Assembly (NCBI GenBank): GCA_039931865.1
Contig: JBDTRB010000065.1
Location: forward strand, 1 to 21,972
Direction of reading: 5' to 3'
DNA from: JALYUA01 sp039931865
GTDB lineage: Bacteria > Acidobacteriota > Thermoanaerobaculia > UBA5066 > Gp7-AA6
Length of the DNA stretch: 21,972 nt
Below are positions 14,521 to 21,933 of the stretch, piece after piece (position 1 is the stretch's first letter; each line of letters starts with the position of its first letter). The notes under the pieces were generated by a model, which saw only the letters and a list, made by a program, of their open reading frames with translations, had not been told where the DNA came from and ran no database searches. Made by a program: the position numbers and the translations under genes.

Positions 14521-15741
14521 TTACCTCAGCCACGCCACCGGATCGCTCGCCCTTTGCCGGTCGCGGATCTCAAAGTACACCCCCGGCTCGCTCCGGCCCG
14601 GACCGCTCCCGGAGGTGCCCAGGGTCGTGCGTGCCGGCACGACCGACCCGGGCGAGACGCCGATGGTCTGGAGCCACGCGTACAGGGTGAAGATCCCGTC
14701 GCCGTGGTCGAGAATGACGAGGTTTCCGTACTCCGCCAACCACTGCGCGTAGACGGCCTTGCCGGCGTACACGGCGCGCACCGGCGTGCCGGGCGGCGCG
14801 GCGACCGCGATGCCGTTCGATATCGTCCAGGCGTCGAACTTCGGATGGCGGTGGCGTCCAAAAGTCTCGACGACCGCGCCCTTGGCCGGCCAGTCGAGTA
14901 CGCCCTTCCACGGGCGAATTCCGGACGAGGCATCCGCCGTCTCTCCGCTCGACTGGCGGGCCAGAATGCTCAGGAGGCGCTCGAGCTTGTCGGCTTTGTC
15001 GGAAAGCGCGTGGAACTCTTCCTTGCCGGTCACCGCGACGTGCCGCTCCCGAGAGAGCAGCGACTCGCGTGAAGTGCGAAGGCGGGACATCGCGAGAAGC
15101 TCCCGTCGGCTCTTCGCCCAGTTCTGGTCGAGCTCGGCCTTGAGGGCTTCTTCGCGCGCGAGGTCCTGCCCGAGCCGCTCCTGCGCGGTCCGATGGGCGC
15201 TCAAGAGGCGTCCGTCCCGGCGGGCGAGGCCGTCGAGCCGCTCGACTCCTCGCAGAAATCCACGAGCATCGCCCGCCTCGAGCAGCACGCGCAGGTAGCC
15301 GTAACGCCCGAACCGCTGAAGCACCCGCGCCCGGGAGAGGAGCGCGCGCGCGGAGCGCCCCGAGGCCGCCCCCGCGGAAGTCCGCTGCGCTCGCGTCGCG
15401 GCGAGCGCGCGCGTCAACTCCTCCCGCTGCGCGGCCAGAAGCCGCGTTTCCTGCTGCCCGATCTCCAGCCTCCAGTCGAGGCGTTTGATCTCCTCCGAAA
15501 GAGTGGCGACCGCCTTGTCGCTTTCCGAGAGTCTTCCGCGCAGCGCCGTGATTCGAGCGCGAATCCGGGCCAGGTCCGTCTCGCCCTGCGTGTCGGGGGC
15601 GCTCGTCTGACTCGTCTGACCCGTCTGACTCGTCTGCGCGCCGATCGCCGGGGGCACGAGAAGCGCCGCTGCGAGAACGAAGCCGGCTCGCCGCCGCCGA
15701 AAGGTCAACATCAACCGGTCAGGGTCGGGAATCGCGATCAC
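14521..15741 (-). CDS. envC: EnvC-like murein hydrolase activator (degenerate LytM)
   Basis: The product is 406 aa. A signal peptide follows 'FRRRR' (residues 14-35), and long coiled coils span roughly 55-125 and 165-265. A LytM/M23-fold domain lies at ~285-406, ending 'GVYFEIRDRQRASDPVAWLR', very like E. coli EnvC. Zinc ligands of active M23 enzymes are absent: H and D of HxGxD are S308 and A312, HLHFE reads GVYFE (G387, Y389), and the YAHL His is W356. EnvC proteins are periplasmic, respond to FtsEX through their coiled coils and switch on cell-wall amidases at division; they are not enzymes themselves. The start is GTG, overlapping the upstream hydrolase stop as GTGA; an ATG at 15711 is an alternative. 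The envC-ctp-yibQ order is seen in other bacteria. Confidence 0.92.
   Translation of the reverse strand: MIAIPDPDRLMLTFRRRRAGFVLAAALLVPPAIGAQTSQTGQTSQTSAPDTQGETDLARIRARITALRGRLSESDKAVATLSEEIKRLDWRLEIGQQETRLLAAQREELTRALAATRAQRTSAGAASGRSARALLSRARVLQRFGRYGYLRVLLEAGDARGFLRGVERLDGLARRDGRLLSAHRTAQERLGQDLAREEALKAELDQNWAKSRRELLAMSRLRTSRESLLSRERHVAVTGKEEFHALSDKADKLERLLSILARQSSGETADASSGIRPWKGVLDWPAKGAVVETFGRHRHPKFDAWTISNGIAVAAPPGTPVRAVYAGKAVYAQWLAEYGNLVILDHGDGIFTLYAWLQTIGVSPGSVVPARTTLGTSGSGPGRSEPGVYFEIRDRQRASDPVAWLR
15602..15637. repeat. Four 9-base repeats inside envC
   Basis: Four consecutive units of CTCGTCTGA (one with CCC, the last ending in C) lie in the codons just after the EnvC signal peptide. 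They encode Ser/Thr-Gln-Thr repeats (SQTGQTSQTS). Copy number changes would lengthen or shorten the exported linker in frame by three residues each. Confidence 0.8.
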
Positions 15742-17849
15742 CAGAGAGAAGTCCCCGCGGCGTCGGGAGGAGCGGGGCTGCCGAGCAGAGAGCGGATCGA
15801 GGCCGTCACGTCGGCGATCCTCGGAACGGGAGACGTCTTGAACCGGCGCGAAGAGAACAGGATCCCGCGAACGAGATCGGGATCAACCGAACAGTGGTCT
15901 CCGCTCCACACGTCTCGATTGTCCTCGAACACGTCGGCCGTCGGGACCCCGAGCGACGCCTGCCAGGAGACGCGGTAACCGCGCGTGTTCGCCACGATCA
16001 GGTCCGGGATGACCCTGGGATCGAAACGGCGGTAGATGTCCTCGCGTTTGAAGACCCGTGAAACCGCGCGCTCTCCGTTCTTCGGGTCCGTCAGCGCCGT
16101 GAGCCGCGAGATCAGCTCCGCGCGCAGGCCCTCGTACTGAGGGCCCGGCTCCACGATCCCGCCCCTCTCGCGCCCTTTCAGATTGATGTACACGTCGCCG
16201 AGCCCCATCGCATAAGCGCGCGACTTGCTCCAGTCCACCGCTTCCCAGAACTGGCCCCGGGAGAAGAGGGCCTCGAGGCTCTTGCGGTGCGCGCCCCCGG
16301 TCAGAACGAGATATCCCGCCTCGACCAGCCACGAGTTGTAGTTGACGGAACGCCGCCAGGTGGCGAATCCATGGTCGGACAGCACGATCAGGACGTCCTG
16401 CGGCCGGAGGCTCTTCGCGGCGTCGCCCACGATCGCATCCACCGTCTCGTACGATTTCTCGACCGCATCGCCGTACTTCTTCGCGAGCGCCGCGTCGTAG
16501 GCGGGGTGCTGAGGGTCGCGGAATCTCCAGAACACGTGGGCGACGCGGTCGGTGAACTCGAAATAGTGGACGAGAAGCCGCTCGCGGCCGGCGAGCAGCG
16601 AGTCGAGGATCTTCCGGTCCGACTCGACCGTCGCGGCGACGTCCTCTAAAAAAGCGTCCTCGGGAAGCGTCCCAGACTGGATAGACCACGTGTCGATCGC
16701 CCAGCCCATCGTCTTGAACCTTCCGAAATCGCGCACGAAATTCCCCGCCAGCCCGGCCGGCGTCGAGATCTCGAATCCCGGAGGCAGCCGCTGCGGGTCA
16801 AACTGCACCGGCGAGAGATAGAGGCCGATCTCCGGATCGAGCTTCTCCAGCCGGAAGCGGCCATACCCGTGCACGGTCACGAGCGGGTTCACGCGAAACG
16901 GCAGCGAGACCCAGCCGCTCCACTCGCCCGGCTTCAGCGTCACGCGCTCACCGGCGACGCCGATTTCCAGAGTGTCGCGCGCCGGAGCAACCGTGAGAGT
17001 GACCGGCAGCTCGATTGCGCCTTCGCGCCCGAACGGCTTGCCCGGAGGTCCGGCGATGCGCACCGTCTGGCTGCCGCGGTTCGATTCGAGCTTCAGGATG
17101 TCGATCGAAAAATCGTTGCCCTCGCGCGGCGCGAAGAACGGGTCGGACGTGAAGTAGAACGGCTTGCCGATCCTCCCGGAAAGGTCGGGAACTCCGAGAC
17201 CCGACAGCTGCCGGCCGCCGGCGAATTTTTCCGGCGGAAAGGTGACCGGGATTCGGATCACGGTGGCCGGCCGCGCGCCGCCCTCCGACCAGAACGTCGG
17301 CCCCTTGCGGTTGTTGCGGACCGAAGGCCGGTAGGGCGGGACCCAGGCGCGGACCGCGAAGAATACGCCGGCGCCCGCTGCGAGCGCGATCGCCGCGAAC
17401 GCCAGCGGAATCGTCCGCCGGCGCCGCAGCAGGAAGATCAGGGCTCCCGCGAGGATGAAAACCGCGGCGGCCGCGGCTCCGAGCACGACGGGATTCGAGC
17501 GGCCGAAGAGAAAGGGCACGGAGATCTCGTCGGCGACCGCGAAAGTCGGAACCCGATTTTCGGGATCTCGCTTCAGAAAGTCGAAGATTTCGTGCCCCCC
17601 GGGATCGAGACCAGTGGAAAACGTGGCCCAGGAGACGGGCGTCTGCGCGGGAATGGTCGGCGTCAGCGGCGAGTAGGCGCCCCTCGCCTTCAGGGCGGCG
17701 AGGTTCGGGAGCCGGCCGGCGGCCATCATCTCTTCGACGATTCCAGCATCGACGCCGTCGAACCCGAGCACGACCGTTCGAGGAGTGTCCTGCGCCGCCG
17801 CGCCGTGGACTACGGCGAGGAGGGCGAGCGTCAGAAGAATACGGCGCAT
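15738..17849 (-). CDS. AlkP-superfamily phosphohydrolase, membrane-anchored (COG3379-like)
   Basis: The product is 703 aa. Residues 1-20 are a signal peptide (RRILLTLALLAVVHGAAAQ). Alkaline-phosphatase superfamily metal ligands are visible: D31 ('LGFDGVD'), a nucleophile region at 66-80 ('IPAQTPVSWATFSTG', candidate T70), D434 and H438 ('FTDRVAHVFW'), D492 and H493 ('LSDHGF') and H652 ('GDHCSVD'). Two transmembrane helices (about 119-141 and 148-166, separated by LRRRR) sit between the first and later ligands, followed by a beta-rich insert (~180-370). The likely activity is a phosphodiesterase or phosphatase on an envelope substrate; the substrate is unknown. The ATG at 17849 was chosen because it starts the signal peptide; the open frame to 18056 is read-through. 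It is the first gene of the envC operon, with a 4-base overlap. Confidence 0.88.
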   Translation of the reverse strand: MRRILLTLALLAVVHGAAAQDTPRTVVLGFDGVDAGIVEEMMAAGRLPNLAALKARGAYSPLTPTIPAQTPVSWATFSTGLDPGGHEIFDFLKRDPENRVPTFAVADEISVPFLFGRSNPVVLGAAAAAVFILAGALIFLLRRRRTIPLAFAAIALAAGAGVFFAVRAWVPPYRPSVRNNRKGPTFWSEGGARPATVIRIPVTFPPEKFAGGRQLSGLGVPDLSGRIGKPFYFTSDPFFAPREGNDFSIDILKLESNRGSQTVRIAGPPGKPFGREGAIELPVTLTVAPARDTLEIGVAGERVTLKPGEWSGWVSLPFRVNPLVTVHGYGRFRLEKLDPEIGLYLSPVQFDPQRLPPGFEISTPAGLAGNFVRDFGRFKTMGWAIDTWSIQSGTLPEDAFLEDVAATVESDRKILDSLLAGRERLLVHYFEFTDRVAHVFWRFRDPQHPAYDAALAKKYGDAVEKSYETVDAIVGDAAKSLRPQDVLIVLSDHGFATWRRSVNYNSWLVEAGYLVLTGGAHRKSLEALFSRGQFWEAVDWSKSRAYAMGLGDVYINLKGRERGGIVEPGPQYEGLRAELISRLTALTDPKNGERAVSRVFKREDIYRRFDPRVIPDLIVANTRGYRVSWQASLGVPTADVFEDNRDVWSGDHCSVDPDLVRGILFSSRRFKTSPVPRIADVTASIRSLLGSPAPPDAAGTSLW

Positions 17850-17860
17850 GCTGCCGAACC

Positions 17861-17866
17861 AGTGTA
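17861..17866 (-). promoter_or_regulatory. Candidate -10 (TACACT) for the AlkP/envC operon
   Basis: On the minus strand TACACT fits TANNNT and matches TATAAT at four of six positions. It lies 11 bases before the ATG at 17849, predicting a very short leader of about 5 bases. A -35 is not evident. Confidence 0.35.
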
Positions 17867-17902
17867 GCGGCCTCCTGGCATTTCCGGGCGCGCGTGGACC
17901 CG

Positions 17903-18066
17903 AAAACGACGCGTACCGACTTTCCGCGCTTCGCGCGGGCGCGTTGTTTTTCTCACTCCCGGGCGACCCATTCACCGCTGGTTCAGCGGCTTTACCTCTC
18001 GGTAACGTAACGCTGACGTTCGCATTTTTGGGCGCTCGTGCGACGCGCGCGCCCAAAACGAGCGCG
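17903..18066. other. Hairpin-dense divergent intergenic region
   Basis: Five stems occur in a row: AAAACGACGCG (17903-17913) with CGCGTTGTTTT (17940-17950), one G-T pair, enclosing CCGCGC-TTC-GCGCGG (17924-17938); CCGCTG-GTT-CAGCGG (17975-17989); TTACC-TCTC-GGTAA (17992-18005); AACGT-N7-ACGTT (18004-18020); and TTTTGGGCGC-N13-GCGCCCAAAA (18026-18058). GCGCTCGT (18032-18039) can alternatively pair with ACGAGCGC (18058-18065), which would break the last stem. The region lies between divergent genes. It could be a small RNA, a structured leader or an operator array; no known RNA family is recognised. Confidence 0.6.
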
Positions 18067-18097
18067 CCGATTTTCTCGCGGGGCGGCGCGGGGGATT

Positions 18098-18103
18098 TAG
18101 AAT
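18098..18103 (+). promoter_or_regulatory. Candidate -10 (TAGAAT) placed for leaderless transcription
   Basis: TAGAAT, the same hexamer as the dnaK -10, ends exactly six bases before the ATG of the methyltransferase. Transcription would start at the A of the ATG. There is no ribosome site close to this start, which fits a leaderless message. The -35 region shows nothing convincing. Confidence 0.5.
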
Positions 18104-18109
18104 CGCGGT

Positions 18110-19303
18110 ATGTCCAGCCGGGCCGACGACCTCCAAACGCTTCTGGCGCGGATTCCCGACCCGGAGATCCGGTCTCTCTTCTCGCCCGACTTCATCCTCT
18201 GCTGCGAGCACTTCGACCGGTTCACGACCGACATGGTCCTGAATCTCGTGCGTGACCTCGACCTCGAGCCGTCGATCTCGCGCGGGGCGACGGCCTCGTC
18301 GCTCGTGGCGGAGAAGGGATTTGCGCCGCGAGCGACGGTGCCGCTCGGGTGGTTCCTCCGGAAGCTCGCGGCCGGCGGATATCTGGACGCCGCGGGAGGC
18401 GGCGCCGGCGGGGAAGTCTCCTATCGAGCGCGCGGACCGCTCCCGCCGGGAGATCCGGACCGCGCGGAGGCGCAAGCTCGCACGGTCAACCCGCGGTCGA
18501 TCCCGCCGTTCACCGTGGTCCGCGCGATGGTGGAGCATGTGCCCGCTTTCCTGCGAGGTGAGAAAACCGGCGAAGAAATCCTGTTCTCCCCCGCCCGTCT
18601 GCCGCTCTGGTTCGACTACTTCTCGAACGACAATCTCCTCTACGCGATCAACAACCGGCTCGGGGCCGAGGCCGTCGTCCGGGCGCTGCCTTCGGGCCGT
18701 CCCGCCGTCATGTTCGAGCTCGGCGGAGGATCCGGGTCGGCCGCTCTCGCCGTTGCGGAGCGGCTGTCGCGCGACGACGCTGTGGGCCGGATCAAACGCT
18801 ACGTCTTCACCGAAGTGGTCCCGACCTTTCTGCGGCGCGCCGAACGGACGATCCGGCCGCGGTTCCCGACGCTGCCGGCGGAGTTCAGAAGGCTCGACAT
18901 GGACCGGGACTTCCAGGAGCAGGGAATCGAGAAAGGATTCGCGGACGTCGTGTATGCAGTCAACACGGTCCACATCGCGAAGGACCTCGATGCGACGCTG
19001 CGCCGCATCCGCGAATCGTTGAAGCCGGGCGGCACCGCCGTTTTTTCCGAATGCGTGCGGCCGTTCGACGGCCAGCCCATCTACGTCGAATTCGTGTTCA
19101 ACTTCCTCGAGAACTTCACGGGGGTCGCGACCGATGCTGCCACGCGGCCGAACCACGGCTTTCTGACCCCCCAGAACTGGCGCGATGCGTTCCGGGCCGC
19201 CGGTTTCGAGCAGCCGGAGATCCTGCCGGACGTCGAGGAACTCGCCCGCCACTACGACGCCTTCTTCGTGGCCGCGGTCTCGGCGAGAAGGCCCCTGGAA
19301 TGA
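18110..19303 (+). CDS. Class I SAM-dependent methyltransferase
   Basis: The product is 397 aa. Residues 1-190 are mostly helical with a winged-helix-like portion ('TASSLVAEKG', 'GWFLRKLAAGGYLD'), as in O-methyltransferases that dimerise through such a domain. The Rossmann-fold domain follows, with motif I 'MFELGGGSGSAAL' (residues 201-213), 'RRLDMDRDF' after strand 3, 'ADVVYAVNTVHIAKDLDATL' and the post-motif 'IRESLKPGGTAVFSE'. The C-terminal 'NWRDAFRAAGFEQPEILPDV' is also typical. The substrate is unknown; the resemblance to O-methyltransferases and to polyketide-type methyltransferases is general only. No biosynthetic neighbours are present. The ATG lacks a ribosome site and is preceded by TAGAAT at leaderless spacing. 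The small secreted-protein gene starts 70 bases downstream. Confidence 0.88.
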   Translation: MSSRADDLQTLLARIPDPEIRSLFSPDFILCCEHFDRFTTDMVLNLVRDLDLEPSISRGATASSLVAEKGFAPRATVPLGWFLRKLAAGGYLDAAGGGAGGEVSYRARGPLPPGDPDRAEAQARTVNPRSIPPFTVVRAMVEHVPAFLRGEKTGEEILFSPARLPLWFDYFSNDNLLYAINNRLGAEAVVRALPSGRPAVMFELGGGSGSAALAVAERLSRDDAVGRIKRYVFTEVVPTFLRRAERTIRPRFPTLPAEFRRLDMDRDFQEQGIEKGFADVVYAVNTVHIAKDLDATLRRIRESLKPGGTAVFSECVRPFDGQPIYVEFVFNFLENFTGVATDAATRPNHGFLTPQNWRDAFRAAGFEQPEILPDVEELARHYDAFFVAAVSARRPLE

Positions 19304-19373
19304 GAGGATTTTCGGGCTCACCGCGGGTGTTGGTACCCTTAGGCCCTTAGCCCGCAGCATGAGGAGGATGTTC

Positions 19374-19820
19374 ATGACTCGAGAAGCCCCTCGGAAGTTG
19401 TCCCGGCTTGCGGGCGTCGCCGCTCTGGCAGCCGGTCTCCTCGTCGTCACCCCGGACGGCGCTCGCGCGGCTGAGGCGGCTCCTTGTGTTCCGGACGCGA
19501 CCACCCTGTGCCTGAACGCCAGCCGCTTCAAGGTCCAGGTCGCGTGGAGCGTCCCCTCCCAGGGCACGAGCGGCATCGGAAACGGGGTCGCGCTCACCGG
19601 CGACACCGGCGAATTCTGGTTTTTCTCGGCGAACAACATCGAGCTCGTCGTGAAGGTGGTCGATGGCCGCGCCTTCAACAACAAGTTCTGGGTTTTCTAC
19701 GGCGCGCTCTCGAACGTGCAGTACACGATCACGGTGACGGACACGACGACCAATGCCGTCAAGACCTACGTCAACCCCAACGGAAATCTCGCCAGCGTCG
19801 CGGATGTGACGGCCTTCTAG
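19374..19820 (+). CDS. Small secreted protein with FWFF/FWVF beta domain
   Basis: The product is 148 aa. A signal peptide runs to about residue 32 ('LAGVAALAAGLLVV' and 'ARA' before the cut). The mature part has two cysteines (C38, C46) that could form a disulfide, then 'RFKVQVAWSV', 'LTGDTGEFWFFSANNIELVV', 'AFNNKFWVFYGALSNVQYTI' and 'NLASVADVTAF'. I recognise this as a recurrent beta domain in secreted proteins of Acidobacteriota (especially Thermoanaerobaculia-like genomes) and some other phyla, with no function I can name. Of three possible ATGs, 19374 is chosen because AGGAGG lies six bases upstream; those at 19359 and 19368 are worse placed. The stop shares a CTAG palindrome with the stop of the convergent acyltransferase gene. 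Confidence 0.87.
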   Translation: MTREAPRKLSRLAGVAALAAGLLVVTPDGARAAEAAPCVPDATTLCLNASRFKVQVAWSVPSQGTSGIGNGVALTGDTGEFWFFSANNIELVVKVVDGRAFNNKFWVFYGALSNVQYTITVTDTTTNAVKTYVNPNGNLASVADVTAF

Positions 19821-20764
19821 TCTTCCTCGGCTTTCGGCCGATCCTTACGGCTCGGGTCGTCCCAGAACGGATAGAAGCAGTACCACTGCTCCGGGTGCGC
19901 GCGAATGTAACGCTCGAGGATTGCGACGTATCGCGCCAGGTTCTCCCGCAGCGAAGCGTCCCGATCGACGCCGCGAACGATCGTTAACGGCTCCTCGATG
20001 ATCGCTCGGTAGCGGCCGTCCTCTGTTCGAAGGATGAACGCGGGGAGAACCGTCGCGCCGGTGGCCATCGCAACCCGGAAAGGCCCTCGCGGGAAAAATG
20101 CCTCCCGCCCGAAGAAGGGGACCGCTATGCCCGTGTTGTTGAAGTCCCTGTCGCCCTGCATCGCGACGATCGCGTTCTGTTCGAGCGCGCGCAGCACTGC
20201 GAGCGTTGGCCCGAAGCTGCGGTCGATCGGAATCTCGGTCACGCCGGCGCGGCGGTGAAGGCGGCGCCTCGCCTTCTCGACACCCGGGAAAATGTCGGGA
20301 ACCAGAACGACGTGAATGGGCTGTTTCACCTCCGCGAGCATCAGCCCGCCGACCTCCCAGTTTCCGACGTGAGCCGTCAGAAGCAACACGCCCTTCCCGG
20401 CCGCGCGCCCCGCCACGAGGCGCGAGAAGCCTTCGACGCTTTCGACCAGCCGCGCGGACTCCGCGGGCGGGCGGCTCGCGAAGTGGAGGAAGTCGAGCCA
20501 CGCGGAGGAATGCCCGCGCACCATTTCGTCGGCCAGATGCGCCACCTTTTCGGGAGAGGCGTTCTGGCCGAGGATGATCTCGAGGTTCGAGCGAATGGCC
20601 GCCAGATACTTGGGCCTCAGGCGGAAGTAAGTCCCCCCGAAGGCGCGCGCCATCGGATACGCGATGCGCCTGGGGAAGTGACGCGCGAAAAAGAGAGTGC
20701 CGGGAAACCAGAGGTGGGACGTCGCGGACGCGATCGCCCGCACGAGCCGGTTCCGGCTGGACAT
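19817..20764 (-). CDS. LpxL/HtrB-like lysophospholipid acyltransferase
   Basis: The product is 315 aa, the usual length. An N-terminal hydrophobic segment (~15-30) would anchor it to the inner membrane. The family HX4E catalytic motif is 'TAHVGNWE' (H132, E137), followed by 'MLAEVKQPIHVVL', 'AIVAMQGDRDFNNTGIAVPF' and 'PRGPFRVAMATGATVLPAFI'. The C-terminus has 'HPEQWYCFYPFWDD'. Such enzymes transfer acyl chains, in LPS-bearing bacteria to lipid A precursors; the same fold is used for other lipids. The ATG at 20764 is preferred because AGGAG precedes it; a GTG at 20776 is the alternative, with a TAGACT (20784-20789) seven bases before it. It follows the topoisomerase gene on the same strand and converges on the small secreted-protein gene. 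Confidence 0.93.
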   Translation of the reverse strand: MSSRNRLVRAIASATSHLWFPGTLFFARHFPRRIAYPMARAFGGTYFRLRPKYLAAIRSNLEIILGQNASPEKVAHLADEMVRGHSSAWLDFLHFASRPPAESARLVESVEGFSRLVAGRAAGKGVLLLTAHVGNWEVGGLMLAEVKQPIHVVLVPDIFPGVEKARRRLHRRAGVTEIPIDRSFGPTLAVLRALEQNAIVAMQGDRDFNNTGIAVPFFGREAFFPRGPFRVAMATGATVLPAFILRTEDGRYRAIIEEPLTIVRGVDRDASLRENLARYVAILERYIRAHPEQWYCFYPFWDDPSRKDRPKAEED

Positions 20765-20818
20765 CTTCTCCTGCACGAAGCGGAGTCTAAGGTGCGTGAA
20801 CCTCTGCCGGGTCCCGGG

Positions 20819-21832
20819 TCAGGACGCTTTGTTCTTGAGCAGCTTCAGGAGCGCCTTTTCGGAGCCATGCAGGCCGGGCGCTCGCCGCTCGACGAGCTCC
20901 TCGACGTTGTCGAAGTACCGGTCCAGCACGCGGCCACGGTCGAAGCTGGAGATCACTGCCGGGTAGATGTACGACGACCTGCAGATCGCCGGCGTGTTCC
21001 CGAGCATCTCCGCCGTCTCCTTCACGGCCGCGACGACCTTGCGCTTGCGCGCCGTCTTTGTCTCCGGCGTCTCCGTCCCCGCGCGCGCAAGCGCACACGC
21101 GCAGATCAGAGTGCCTGCCCACGTGCGGAAGTCCTTTGCCGAGAATCGGTCGCCCATCAGCTCCTTGATGTACTCGTTGATGTGCCGGCGCCGGATGTCG
21201 ACCCACTTTCCCTCGTCGTCGCGATACTTGAAGACTTCTCCGGGGACTCGTGCGAGCTCGCGCACGATTCGAGCGACGCGGCGGTCACGCAGCTCCCGAT
21301 GCTGCTTCTTGCCCCACTTTCCCGGAAAATCGAAGGTGACGAGATCGCCGCGCACGCGGACGTGCTTCGCGCGCAGCGTCGCGATTCCGTAGCTTCCGTT
21401 CTCCTCGGCGTACACCTGACTGCCCGGACGCAGAAAGCACGTGGACAGAATTCGCAGCACGCACGCGAGGACCTTCTCCCGCGGTATACCCTTCAACGCG
21501 AGATCCCTCGTGACAGCCCGGCGCATCTTCGGGAGCGCGTCCGCGAAGTGGACCAGCCGGTCGAACTTCTCCCGCTCGCGGCGGGCGGTCCGGCGCTCGT
21601 GGTACAGGTACTGCCAGCGTCCGGCGCCGTCCTTTCCCATGGCCTGCACGGCTCCCTGCGGGGAGGGATTCGCGAGAACGTCCTTCCAGGCCGGTGGAAT
21701 CCTGAGGTTCCGGATCCGCTCCACGTCGCTGGCGGACCCGGGCCTGCCATCCGCCCGGACGTAACGGAACCCCCTCCTGGGTGTCCCGAGGCGACGCAAT
21801 CCTGTCACCGTGAGCTTCTCGAGAAGTGTCAT
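20819..21832 (-). CDS. DNA topoisomerase IB (poxvirus/bacterial type)
   Basis: The product is 337 aa, normal for bacterial TopIB. The N-terminal domain has 'IRNLRIPPAWKDV' and 'GRWQYLYHE'. The catalytic domain has 'LRPGSQVYAEENGSYGIATL' (R135), 'GKWGKKQH' (general-acid Lys region, ~172-176), 'FSAKDFRTWAGT' (R236) and 'LGNTPAICRSSYIYPAVI', whose Y288 is the nucleophile. In bacterial enzymes Asn stands where the poxvirus enzyme has the active-site His, as here. The enzyme nicks one strand through a 3'-phosphotyrosyl link and relaxes supercoils. It is an accessory topoisomerase scattered across bacteria, often on transferred segments, but no transfer signs are visible. The ATG has only a weak ribosome site. 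The stop is 54 bases before the acyltransferase start. Confidence 0.95.
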   Translation of the reverse strand: MTLLEKLTVTGLRRLGTPRRGFRYVRADGRPGSASDVERIRNLRIPPAWKDVLANPSPQGAVQAMGKDGAGRWQYLYHERRTARREREKFDRLVHFADALPKMRRAVTRDLALKGIPREKVLACVLRILSTCFLRPGSQVYAEENGSYGIATLRAKHVRVRGDLVTFDFPGKWGKKQHRELRDRRVARIVRELARVPGEVFKYRDDEGKWVDIRRRHINEYIKELMGDRFSAKDFRTWAGTLICACALARAGTETPETKTARKRKVVAAVKETAEMLGNTPAICRSSYIYPAVISSFDRGRVLDRYFDNVEELVERRAPGLHGSEKALLKLLKNKAS

Positions 21833-21854
21833 CCCGCGGGGCGTATTGCAAGAA

Positions 21855-21933
21855 CGTCGCCTTCACCGTCGCCTCCACCGTCGCCTCCGCTCACTGCGGG
21901 AGCTGCCGTCGCCGTGCGCGGCGACGGCACCGG
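21855..21933. repeat. REP-like element, second copy (reverse orientation)
   Basis: TGCCGTCGCCG (21904-21914) and CGGCGACGGCA (21919-21929) form a perfect 11-bp stem with a 4-base loop. The reverse strand continues with AGTGAGCGGAGGCGACGGT and further GGAGGCGACGGT-type units, matching the copy at 14459-14519. Here the tail unit is reiterated about three times. It lies just upstream of the topoisomerase start. Confidence 0.8.

Noticed and set aside
17850..18056. N-terminal extension of the AlkP-superfamily protein
   Set aside because: The extra 69 residues precede a complete signal peptide and are translated from the hairpin region.
18026..18065. SAM or SAH riboswitch upstream of the methyltransferase
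   Set aside because: The alternative hairpins are suggestive, but I recognise none of the conserved cores of known SAM/SAH riboswitch classes, and the gene may be leaderless.
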